Shown: positions 12,201 to 22,000 of the stretch, in pieces | How the letters are laid out: the number at the start of each line of letters is the position of its first letter | Numbering within the stretch: position 1 is the stretch's first letter | From: Ardenticatenaceae bacterium | GTDB lineage: Bacteria > Chloroflexota > Anaerolineae > Promineifilales > Promineifilaceae | Length of the DNA stretch: 64,000 nt | Direction of reading: 5' to 3' | NCBI GenBank assembly: GCA_011525915.1 | Contig: WYBM01000057.1 | Span: 55,311 to 119,310 of the forward strand | The notes under the pieces: generated by a model | What the model saw: the letters and a program-made list of their open reading frames with translations, nothing else | What the model was told of the DNA's origin: nothing | Databases searched by the model: none | Translations under genes and position numbers: made by a program

Positions 12201-12819
12201 AGGCCATATGCACTGCCACCAGCGCTGATGAACAAGCGGTGTCCACGGCCACACTAGGGCCGGTAACATTTAGGGCATAAGACAGCCGCCCTGGCAGTGT
12301 ATGACGGCCACCCCCGATCAGCGCATAAATGTCAATATTGCCGGCATCGGTTCCAAATAGCTGCAAATCTTCATAATCAACTGTAGAAACCCCCACAAAT
12401 ATACCCGTCTGTGAGCCTGACAATTGGGTGGGTGCCTGGCCGGCGTCATCCAGGGCATCCCAGGTGGCTTCCAACAGCAGCCGCTGTTGTGGGTCCATGC
12501 GGGCTGCTTCCCGCGGAGAGATGCCAAAAAAAGAAGCATCAAACTGTTCTATGTCTTCGATGAAGCCGCCCCAGCGGCTGCAGGTTTTGCCCGGTGTTCC
12601 CGGAGTAGGGTCATAAATGAGATTAACGTCAAAACGGGCAGCGGGCACCTCTTGAATGACATCCTTTTGCTGGACAAGCAGCTCCCAAAAGTCAGCCGGA
12701 TTGTTGACCTGGCCGGGAAAGCGACAACCAATGCCCACGACGGCCACAGGTTCATCATTTACGCTTTGTTGCTTATCCTCTGCAGCGAGACTATCTGTAT
12801 TTATATTGTTTTTAGACAT
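6274..12819 (-). CDS. Type I polyketide synthase, single fully reducing module KS-AT-DH-ER-KR-ACP
   Basis: This 2,181-residue modular PKS adds and fully reduces one extender unit. KS: DTACSSAL with catalytic Cys196, plus EAHGTGT and KTNIGH. AT: GQSMGE with Ser643; VDVIQ before it and YASH after it are the marks of methylmalonyl-CoA-selective ATs. DH: HQVRGNVTMP with His954. ER: HSAAGGVGMAA at about residue 1595. KR: TGGFGGLG at about 1795, with LDD in HAAGVLDDG, typical of B-type ketoreductases. ACP: LGMDSLMAVEL with Ser2102, then a short acidic tail that may dock to the NRPS. All domains look active, so the expected added unit is a saturated, alpha-methylated C2 unit. No loading domain is visible and this is the first megasynthase gene of the operon, so the starter must come from elsewhere. 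Confidence 0.96.
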   Translation of the reverse strand: MSKNNINTDSLAAEDKQQSVNDEPVAVVGIGCRFPGQVNNPADFWELLVQQKDVIQEVPAARFDVNLIYDPTPGTPGKTCSRWGGFIEDIEQFDASFFGISPREAARMDPQQRLLLEATWDALDDAGQAPTQLSGSQTGIFVGVSTVDYEDLQLFGTDAGNIDIYALIGGGRHTLPGRLSYALNVTGPSVAVDTACSSALVAVHMACQSLRHKECDQAIVAGANLVLIPEITIGFSQAQALSPDGRCKFGDARANGFVRSDGIGVVVLKPLARAQADGDPVYAVILGSAVNNDGRTSGLLTVPSQPSQEALWQHACRSAGVMPGDVAYVEAHGTGTAVGDPVELRALGRVRQQARTDDKPLLVGSVKTNIGHTESAAGIAGLIKVALSLKQGMIPASLHYETPNPQVPWDALPLQVVTEAQPWPETGYGRRLAGVSAFGISGTNAHVVLAAAPEQAPMPSASVADPARQPHIFALSAQTPLALQEMAQRYQAYLAQEAGATTALTDLCYSAAVRRAHYDYRRAWVVNGREDLLSHVQALTTEALTNVPPRPGKLVFVFPGQGSQWAAMGKGLLETEPVFRDIIMACDQAMRPYVGWSLLAWLEEGKALDEVDVIQPAIFAMQAALATLWRSWGITPDAVVGQSMGEIAAAYVAGILSLADAVKIVCRRSQLVKSARRKQGSMAVVGLSMAEARQVLNGHEKQVSVAVSSSPRSTVLSGDRDALAHILQTVERQGIFCRWIDVDYASHSAHMDPLLPDLLHTLAHIQPQQATIPLYSTVTGSLSDNIVFDAAYWAQNLRNPVLFSEVVVQLLAGGHTTFLEISPHPIVLSALQQCGQHAAVKDALFIPSLRRSTPERLVLFESLARLYAAGYNVHWSQVYRHGRYLKLPLYAWQHTPYWTQAVSQHGMHHQAAYQPDEGPIHPLLGHYVRTALPNETHLWQTRSNTTQLPYMHDHQVRGNVTMPATAYLEMALAAAAQIWGAHPVILEDIVLHEALVLAAEGGPWIQTAVVVDQPGTASFRVYAWQSDKTWQPHGSARLYQADQPSPTARVRLADIEAHYTDTVSAADHYQAMQAVGIHYGPAFQGIQQIKKQAHEALAWVILPETVPNTDIYHVHPALLDACLQVILAVIPKGELFLPVGIEQLKLYAPLPRQVWSQVTLRPAEKKAATLVGDLRLLAEDGTMLAEVIGLRIRHIITSGKRTPFDNWLYHLVWDPMTRPLLTKTPTPGTWLLLMDREGVGDRMRQRLMDRGARCLTAYAGESYQVIDSSHYELRPGRPQDFKQLLADTAELAPFDGIIHLWGLTREDNLTAASLQAAQVTGCGAVLHLVQALAQQEMPTLPRLWLVTAGVQTAHEADPPSTLTQAPLWGLGRVISYEHPLLRCANVDLSISITDAEIEAFIDEITADVAENHLAFRHNNRYVGRLRPQPVHVTEQITQTLIVRPSLQPITLQIDKPGLIDDLRLHAAEPVEPGPDEVKIDVRAAGLNFSDVMKVMGIYPSMGQGPPPLGIECAGVVTAVGQHVDHVQVGDEVIAIAPHSFSSVTVAPAAYVAAKPAHLSFTDAATLPIAYLTAYYALCELGRLAPGERVLIHSAAGGVGMAAIQIAQQRGAQVFATAGTPEKRAYLRSLGIPVVMDSRSCSFAEEIRAHTKGEGVDVVLNSLTGTAVSHSLSLLRPGGRFLELAKRSMYEDGQLNLALLKRNIFFFAIDLDPNLLTGELCRYLSPIFQNVARSLSLGLWPALPARTFPLSAAKNAFQHMAQAQHVGKIILTGEEDAVPIEISRPAAQLIRPHGAYLITGGFGGLGLAIAQQLVDEGARFLLLAGRRGPSAEALAIVQQMEAQGVQIIKALGDITDEEAVAQILDQVHTADLSLYGVVHAAGVLDDGILTQLNQERFARVMAPKLQGAWNLHRLTQHEPLDFFVMFSSAASLLGSPGQANYSAANAFMDALAHYRQAHGLPGLSINWGPWSEVGLAAHPDRGQRLAFRGMESMTPAQGTAVFAHLLRQSAAQVGVMPMAWARWQQFYPDVSRLPWLSSVLSSSNGGTPTGPVSLSHAALHAMSAPERQQTVRSFIKEQVAQVLGLAATAVDEHKPLIYLGMDSLMAVELRNRLDRAVNISLSAADIISGYSVADVSAKVLALHTNGDLDVKASSPMENMELLLAHVEHLSDEEVRMLLEEGS

Positions 12820-12859
12820 GGCACACTACCATTTTCTCCTACTTTTACATTTACCTGGC

Positions 12860-12865
12860 AGTATA
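12860..12865 (-). promoter_or_regulatory. Possible -10 box for the PKS-NRPS operon
   Basis: TATACT reads on the minus strand about 40 bases ahead of the PKS start. I see no good -35 match at the expected spacing, and the nearest purine-rich site (AGGAGA, 12840-12835) is 15 bases from the ATG, which is long. Weak evidence. Confidence 0.25.
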
Positions 12866-12903
12866 ATCGGCTTGATCCGGCTGGCTTTGTTCGTCGGCTG
12901 GGT

Positions 12904-12949
12904 TTCAAACCAGGGCGGCCATGATAGATACATGACGCCCTGGTTTGAA
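12904..12949. repeat. Perfect 14-bp inverted repeat between the surface-protein and PKS genes
   Basis: TTCAAACCAGGGCG (12904-12917) and its exact complement CGCCCTGGTTTGAA (12936-12949) flank an 18-base loop. It lies in the 189-base gap downstream of the giant surface-protein gene and upstream of the PKS. No T-run follows on the minus strand, so a simple intrinsic terminator is not certain. An operator for the megasynthase operon is the alternative. Confidence 0.6.
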
Positions 12950-13008
12950 GCATGCCTTTGCCCTATACAATCAGGTTCTTACGTTACTTCATTGAAGGTA
13001 TACATACG

Positions 13009-16000
13009 TTACAGCGTTTCCGGTACCTCCCGTTCTTGCGGATGCCAGGCCCACCGTTCTGCATAAGCGTAAAGTGTGTTAATGGGAGTGTTCACATCAC
13101 CCCCGGCCCAGGCATTATCTACGGCCGTGACTTGTTCTGCGCAGGTGACGTACTCCAGAAACTGGATGCTTATCTTGTCTGTCTGCGGCAGGTGGTAATC
13201 AAGCAGTTTAACTTTTGCAAAGGCAGATATGCGGTACAGGAGTCCTCCGCTGGGCCCCTGGCTTAAGTCCCAGACAGGTACAACCAGGCCACGGGTGGTT
13301 AGTTGTGCCAGGGCATCTCGCATTTGTTGGGCATTGGAAGCGCCTGGTTTGCCCCACACCCAATCACCTACGGAAACCATGTGGTCATTGGCATCAGAAG
13401 GGTTGACATAAGTGTGGCTGTTGCCTGGCGGTGTCAGGCTGGCCGCCAGAGAGGGCACGTCTTTGGCACCATCCCAGGCTAACCAGCCAAACTGACCAGG
13501 CGAGTTCCCGTTTATAATGTCATAGAATGTGTCACCCGCCTGCACATGGAGCAGCATCTGTGCCGAGAGAGCGATAGGATACAGCTCACATGCGGCCGGC
13601 GTGGGCGTGACACTGATAACCACGGTTGCTGTGTCTGATCCTCCCTGACCGTCACTGAGAGCATAGAGGAAACTATCTGTCCCTGTGAAGCCTGCATTGG
13701 GTGTGTAGGTGATGCTGTTGTCCGGGTTGATGACGGCCGTGCCCTGAGCCGGGGCTGTCACGCTGGTTACGGTCAGGGTATCTCCATCGAGGTCATTATC
13801 ATTAGCCAGTACATCAATGATAAGAGGGGTGTCCTGCACCGTCGCGGCGGCGTCATTGGCTCCCGTAGGGCTGGCATTACCCACATGACAGGTGGTGTAG
13901 CCCAGGAACTGTAACGTTATGCGATCCTGTTTCACCAGGTTGTAGCTTAGCAAGCGTATGCTCACAAACGCTGAGACCTGGTAATTTGCATTGGCGCCAC
14001 CGCCGGTGACGTTATCCCATACCGGGATCGTAATATCCATGGTCATCAATGTATCCAGGGCATCACGCACCGAGCGGGCATTGGACACACCAGGCTTGCC
14101 TTCTACCCAGTCATCTACAGAGACTGTATGATCATTAGGATCATAGGGGTTGATGTAGGTGTGGCTGTTTCCAGGGGGTGTCAGGCTGGCCGCCAGAGCG
14201 GGGACGCTGTTATCACCCGTCCACGTCAGCCAACCGAAATTACCCGGCAGTTGGCCATTCATAACTTCCGTCAGAATGTCACCTACGTTGACGCCGGCCA
14301 ACGAATCAGCGTGCAACGCAATGGGGTAGAGGTTGCACGCGCCAGAGGCCGGTGTTACGCTGATCGTCACCGCAGCTGTGTCGGTGCCTCCGTTGCCGTC
14401 ACTGACAGTGTAGGTGAAGCTGTCTGGGCCGTTGTAACCGGCGGCCGGGGTATAGACGATATGGTCGTTAGCATCGAGCATCACCAGGCCATGCATCGGT
14501 TGGGTCATACTTTCAACGCTGAGGGCATCGCCATCGACATCGGTATCATTGGCCAGTACGTCTATGGTCACGGCCGTATCTTGTGGTGTGGTGGCGCTGT
14601 CATTCACGGCCACGGGGGCATCATTCACCGGTGTCACAGTGATGGTGACCACGGCCGTATCACTGCCGCCGTGGCCATCGCTGATGGTGTAGCTGAAACT
14701 GTCAATGCCATAGAAATGGGCTGTGGGGGTATAGGTGAGACTGTCATCTGGGTTGATGACAACCACCCCATTAGTTGGCTGGGTCACACCTGTTACCACC
14801 AAAACATCGCCATCGGCATCGGTGTCGTTGGCCAGCACATCTATGGTCACGGCCGTATCTTCGGTGATGGTGACACTATCATCATTGGCCACCGGATTAT
14901 CGTTTTCGGCCGTTACAGAGACGGTGACGACGGCCGTGTCTGTTCCGCCCTGACCATCATCAATGCTGTAACTGAAGCTGTCTTCCCCGGCAAAACCGGC
15001 ATCGGGTGCATAGGTTACGCTATTGTCAGCGTTGATCGTCACCAGACCGTGTGCCGGCTGTGTGACACTGCTTACCAGCAGCGCATCGCCATCAACATCG
15101 GTGTCATTGGCCAACACATCCACCGTGACGGCCGTGTCTTCGGCTGTGGAGACGCTGTCATCATTGGCTACGGGGGCATCATTCACCGGTGTCACGGTGA
15201 TAGTAACCACGGCCGTATCATGGCCGCCATGCCCATCACTGACAGTATAAGCAAACGTGTCACTACCATGATAGTTGGGGGCCGGAGTGTAGGTGACGGT
15301 GTTGTCAGGGTTAACCATAACCGTGCCGTGTGTAGGAGTGGTGACAGTAGAAACCACCAACGTATCGCCATCGACATCGGTATCGTTGGCCAGCAGGTTG
15401 ATGGTGACGGCCGTGTCTTCCGGTGTAGTAGCGTTGTCATTTGCCGCCACTGGTGTGTCATTAACCGGGTTGACGGCGATGGTGACCACGGCCGTGTCGC
15501 TGCCACCGTGACCATCGGTGATGGAATAACTGAAGGTAGCCACGCCGTTGAAGTCAGGGTTGGGGGTGTAGGTGACGGTGTTATCAGCATGAAGCACGGT
15601 GATACCGGCGGTGGGGGTGGTTACGGCCGTAACAGTGAGCACATCTCCGTCTACATCGCTGTCATTGGCCAGCACATCAAGGGTGATGGCTGTGTCTTCC
15701 GGCGTGGTGGCGTTATCATTTACAGCCACCGGGGCGTCATTGACGGGCGTGACCACGATGGTTACGGTGGCTACATCACTGCCACCGTTGCCGTCACTAA
15801 CGGTATAGGTAAAGACGTCGGTGCCCTCGAAGCTGTCATTGCTGTTGAAGTCCGGGTCAGGCGTATAGGTGACACTGTTGTCACTGTTAATCACCACCGC
15901 ACCATTGTCGCCTTGGGTCACTGCGCTAACGGTCAGGCTGTCCCCGTCCACATCACTGTCATTGGCCAGCACATCAAGAGTGACGGCCGTGTCTTCCAGG

Positions 16001-19000
16001 GTGGTGGCCTGGTCATTGTTGGCTGTGGGGGCGTCATTAACTGATGTGACTGTAAGGCTTACCGTGGCTGTGTCGCTGCCGCCGTGACCGTCGCTGATGG
16101 TGTAACTAAAGCTATCATTGCCGTGGTAGTTGGGGGCAGGTGTATAAGTCACCGTATGATCAGGGTTGAGCACGATGCTGCCATTGATGGGGGTGCTGAT
16201 GCTGGTGACGGCCAGCGCATCGCTATCGACATCGGTATCATTGGCCAATACGTTGATGGTCACGGCCGTGTCTTCTGGCGTTGTGCGGCTATCATCATTC
16301 GCTATGGGGGCGTCGTTCACCGGCGTTACCGTAACCACGACGCTGGCTGTGCCGTGGCCGCCGTGGCCGTCGCTGATGGTGTAGGTAAAGCTGTCACTGC
16401 CGTGGTAGTCAGGCGCAGGTGTATAGGTGATGGTGTTGTCAGCGTTTACCACGGCCGTGCCTTGGGTGGGCGTGATGATGCCAGTTATGTTTAGTGCATC
16501 CCCGTCTACATCGGTATCATTGGCTAGCACATCGATGATGACGGCCGTGTCTTCGGTGGTAACGGCATTGTCTGCCCCGGCTACTGGGTCATCATTCACA
16601 CTGGTGATGGTTATTATGACCACGGCTGTGTCACTGCCACCGTGACCATCGCTGATGGTGTAGGTGAAGTTGTCAGCGCCAAAGAAGTTGATATCTGGCG
16701 TGTAAGTCACAGAGCCATCAGCGTTGAGAGTGGCGGTCCCGTTGGCTGGTTGGGTCACGCTGGTCACAGAGAGCGCGTCGCCATCGGTATCAGTATCGTT
16801 AGCCAACACATCGAGGGTGACAGGTGTATCTTCTGGCGTAACGGCATGATCATCATTGGCTGTGGGATTGTCATTCTCCTCCGTCACCGTCACCGTGACG
16901 GTGGCGGTGTCTGTGCCACCGTGACCGTCACTGATGGTGTAAGTGAAGGTGGCCACGCCATTAAAGTTGGCCGGTGGGGTATAGGTAATGGTACTGTCGC
17001 CGTTGACAGTGGCTGTGCCCACAGTGGGTGATGTCACACCACTCACCACCAGGCTGTCGCCATCGACATCGGCATCGTTGCTTAACACGGTTATGATGAC
17101 GGCCGTATCTTCTGCCGTGGTCACCGCATCATCATGGGCCGTGGGGGCGTCATTGACCGGTGTTATGGTGATGGTGACGGTGGCTGTATCCATGTCACCC
17201 TGACCGTCGCTGATGGTGTAATTAAAGCTGTCACTACCATAGAAGTCAGGTGCAGGTGTGTAGGTGATGGTGTCATCGGCATTCACCACGGCCGTGCCTT
17301 GGGTGGGGGTAGTGACAGCAGTGATAGAAAGGGTGTCACCGTCGACATCGGTATCATTGGCCAGGACGTTGAGGGTCACGGCCATATCTTCGGCCGTGGC
17401 GGCGTTATCGTCTGCCGCTACGGGGCTGTCATTGATGGGGGTGATGGTGATGGTGACGACGGCCGTGTCACTGCCACCGTGGCCGTCCTCCACTGTGTAG
17501 GAGAAAGTGTCATTGCCGTTAAAATTCTCATCTGGGGTATAGGTGATCGTATCATCCCCATTGACGGTAGCTGCACCATGAGCCGGCTGTGTCACGGCGG
17601 CCACCGCAAGTGCGTCACCGTCGACATCGGTATCATTGGCCAGCACGTCAATAGAAACAGGCGTGTCCTCAGCCGTGCTGGCGCTGTCATCCACAGCTGT
17701 GGGCATGTCATTCAGCGGGGTTACGGTTACCGTCACCACTGCCGTGGCTGCTCCTCCCTGGCCATCGCTGGCGGTATAGGTGAAACTGTCACTGCCATTA
17801 TAGTTGAGAGTGGGGGTGTACGTGACGGTATTGTCAGGGTTAATCGCGGCCGCTCCGTGCAGCGGTGCCGTCACTTCCGTCACCGTCAGGCTGTCCTCAT
17901 CGACATCGGTGTCGTTGGCCAACACATCTATCATCACGGCCGTATCTTCCGTTGTCACGGCCGTGTCATTGTTGGCGACAGGTGTGTCATTCATTGGCGT
18001 TACGGTAATAGTGACGACGGCCGTGTCACTACCGCCGTGACCGTCACTGACGGTATATGTAAAGCTATCTACGCCGTTAAAGTTGGCCGTAGGTATGTAG
18101 GTGACCGTATGGTCTGCGTTCACAATGGTGATGCCATGCGCGGGAACGGCCGCAAAGACCACGGTCAGGGGATCACCGTCTACATCACTGTCGTTGGCCA
18201 ATACGGTCACGATGACGGAGCCGTCTTCCGGCGAGGTGGCGGTATCATCGGCCGCCACCGGCGCGTCGTTCACGGGGGTGACGGTAACGGTCACCTGCGC
18301 TGCTGCCTGAGCGCCGTGGCCATCGCTGACGGTATAAGTGAAGGTGTCGGTGCCATCGAGGCTGTCAGTGCTGTTAAAGTCCGGATCGGGGGTGTAGGTG
18401 ACGGTGTTGTCAGGGTTAATAACCACCATACCATTACCCGGCTGGGTGATGGTGTTAACAGAGAGGGTATCGCCGTCCACGTCGCTGTCATTGGCCAGTA
18501 CGTCAATGATCACGGCCGTATCCTCTGCGGTGGTGATGTTGTCGGCGGCAGCTAGTGGGGTGTCGTTGACGGCCGTCACCGTGATAGTAACAACGGCTGT
18601 GCCACTGCCCCCATGGCCGTCGCTGACACTGTAGGTGAAACTGTCGGTGCCGTGGTAGTTGGTGTTTGGCGTATACGTAGCATCATCACTGGTATGAGTC
18701 ACGGTGCCATGGGCCGGTTGGGTAACGGCACTGACAGAGAGCGTATCGCCATCTTCGTCACTATCATTGGCCAGGACGGGAATGGTCACGGCCGTATCTT
18801 CGGCGGCCACGGCCGTGTCATTGGTGGCCGTTGGTGGATTGTTGCCCGGAGTCACTGTGACGGACACAGTGGCTGTATCCGCGCCGCCGTGGCCATCGTT
18901 GATGGTGTAAGTGAAACTGTCACTGCCTGTGAAGTTGGCATTTGGCGTGTACGTTATGGTGGTCCCATTATGGGTAACAGTTCCATTTGCAGGCTGGGTG

Positions 19001-22000
19001 ACGGTGGCGATAGTCAGTGTGTCGCCGTCGGCGTCGCTGTCATTAGTCAGGACGGGAATAGTCACGGGTGTGGCTTCTGTTGTGGTGGCGCTGTCATCTA
19101 CTGCTTGTGGCGGGGTGTTGAGCGAATTTATGATCAGGGTAGCCGTGGCTGCGTCAGCCGCCGCGCTGCTGGCCGAAGTTACCTGCACCGTAATGTCATA
19201 GGTGCCGGTGCTGGGCACCAGTAGATTAACAAGTACACCGGCGGCCATATGTGCCGGTACGTAAACCTGATCAACCTCAAAGCCAAGCGTACCGGCCGGG
19301 GTGACCAACCCACTGAGATCATACACGGTGCCGATATTGCCGGTGTTCGTGAACACCATAAAGAATTGATGCTCGCTTATGAACCCATCAATCACCTTCA
19401 GGGTTGGCGTGATGCTCACAGAGACAGCCTCAAAGCCTGTAAAGGTGACTTCGGCATTGTCGGTGTTGGAGATAGCCGGGTTTACGGTGGAGCGGGCCGT
19501 GACGGCAAAGGGATAGGTTCTGGGTAAAGCAAAGTTTAGATCTGCGGCCGTTAGTTGGACTATGGTTGAGGCCCCCGGCGACAGAGAAACGGATGCGGGC
19601 ACAAACTGAGCTGTGGCCGAGACAATGCCACTGGCATGCAGCCTGAAGGTGTCAGCGACTTCGCCTGTGTTTGTAACGGTAACGTTCCACGTTTGAGAAC
19701 CAGTAGGTGACATGGTGACCCCTGGTGGGCTTACATGGAGTTGGACGCCTTGGGATGTGACCTGGGCCTGGGCCACGGCCGTGGCGCTGGTTTCCGGGTC
19801 GCTTTGAGACACAATCAAAAGCTGTACCGGGTAGATGGCCGGTGTTGTGGTGACTGCTGGCGTCACCAGCAACTGTAAGTTGGCACTGTTAAACACAAAC
19901 GGTGTTAAGGACAGGGAATCCACCGGCAGACCATTGGCCACCAATTGATAGCTCCACCCTGGCGGTAGGTTGGCGCTAAAGCTGTAGGTATCTTCTATGC
20001 TGCCGGTGTTAGTAACGGTTAAAGTATACCGGGCGGGTGTGCCGCGGCCGGCCAGCGCCGTTGCCGGTGACAGGACGGCCGTTACGTCTGGCCCATTGAG
20101 CAGGCCCAAACCAGCCTCGGCATCGGCGGAGAGGCCGCTGTCTCCGTTGGCCTGTACCTGGAACGGGATGGTGCGTTCGGTCGTCTGGGCCGTCACGGTC
20201 ATGATCCCGGTCAGGGATTCACCGGCGGCAAGCTGTGTAGCGGCAGGTAAACCAACCGGCAGGCCCCCCAGGCCGTTAACGGCAAATGTATAGTGCTCAG
20301 CCTGACTGGTGGTATTGGTAAGGATAAAGCCATACGTGACGGTCTGACCATAAGGTACAAATTGCAGCGAAGGTGAGATGTGCAGTTGTGGTCCTGAGCG
20401 TACACTGAGTGTGGCACTGGTTACATCTTCGCCGCCGTCGGCCAGTAAGGCCCGTACCATAAAATCATACTCTTGAATGGCGGCGTCTGCCGGAACGGTG
20501 ACCACCAGGGGCACCTGCACCGTTTCCCCACTGTTGAGCGTCACCGTATCCGTGAGTGACACCCAGTTAGGGGGAATGCCCAGAATGCTCAGGTTGACTA
20601 CCTGGGTCGTTAAAAACGCGTTGGTCAGGGTAACGGTGTAGGGCACGGCCGTGGCTGGTGATGTTACCTGGGTGTCCGGTGAGATCGTAATGATATGAGG
20701 GGCACTTACGTAAAACGGCGGCAGCATAAGCACGGTATTGTTATTGTTGCGCGTATAGCTGATAACCGTGCCTGTAGATAGTTGACGCACTTCGCCGGGC
20801 TGCAATGCAGAGGTCACAATTTGACTAAGCTCATTGACTTTGGTTGCTTCCCGATCTTGCTGACTATACAGCCAATGAATTTCTTCAGAGGTCAGATCCA
20901 ACGGCAGAGGAGCCACCGTATCTGCCAGTAAAGAAGTACCAGACAAAGGTAAACTATGGCGTATATCAATGAAGTAAGTGTTTCCTTGGGTGGGCGTAGA
21001 AGCCTGGCTGCGGAAGGTGTTGTACAACAACCACACTGGCGTGGGGTTTGTAACCACACGTGCGTTGTCTGTCAGGCTGGTGATGTCATAGGCTTGTTGG
21101 TACCATAACTGGCGGGTATTTAACCAGCTGTCGTCTTCGGCTTCAAAGACCCGAATCCCTGTAAAACTACCGGTAAAATCATTATTCTGGCTGACGATGA
21201 TCTCGGCATGTCCGTCAGCATCTACGTCAGCAATCACCGGCAGTTCAAAAGCGGTTGATGAAGAGTGGGCCGTCTGGAACAGTATCGTGCCGTCGGCGCC
21301 ATTATACACTTTCAGGTATTGCTGGTCGGCATAAACAACTTCAGCCTGGCCATCCCCCTGGAAATCAAATACAGATGACCCGGTGACACCGGAGGAACTG
21401 TCATTGACATTGGGGTCTTGCCACAAAATGGTGCCATTGGTGTCATAGACGACGTAATCACTGGCCCCGGCAATACCAATTTCTACCGCACCATCTCCGT
21501 CAAAGTCGGCCACGGTGGGTGTGCCGCCATTACCAAAAGCGGCACTCCCTGTCAGTGGAATGGCCACCGGCCCCCAAATGATGTTCATTTGATGGTCAAC
21601 CAGGAATACACGGCTGCCAAAGGGGTCGACGACGACAATCTCGGCCTCGGGATCGTTATCAAAGTTACCCAAACCAAGTGTCGTAATGGCCGGAATGGAC
21701 GTGTTCTGGGCTAGAATGCCACCGGCGCTGCTGTAAATGGTATTACCGGCAATGACTTCAAAGGTGCCATCCAGGTTTACATCGCCAACAATGCTGGTCA
21801 GGGCGGCATCACTGCCGCCGCCGGGGCCATTGCCCAGACTGGTGACGCTGCTGAGCGTGTTGTTTACAACAAACCGCCCCACGATGATCTCCGGTAGGCC
21901 GTCATCATTTACGTCGGCGACCACCGGCAGGCTGCCGTAGGCCGGATTCATGAAGGCGCTGCTGATGTATTTGGCATTGCCGGTATTGCTAAAGGCGATC

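Noticed and set aside
14128..16044. Long plus-strand open frame (638 codons) opposite the surface-protein gene
   Set aside because: Its sequence mirrors the tandem cadherin-like repeats in antisense with a matching period. It has no ribosome binding site or family motifs and arises from the GNC-rich codon pattern of the real gene.
17134..18555. Second long plus-strand open frame (473 codons) in the repeat region
   Set aside because: Same cause: a periodic antisense shadow of the Big_9 array.
14344..19119. Possible CRISPR or satellite array because of strong periodicity
   Set aside because: The period is about 276-297 bases, reads in frame as a protein domain, and has no short repeat/spacer structure.
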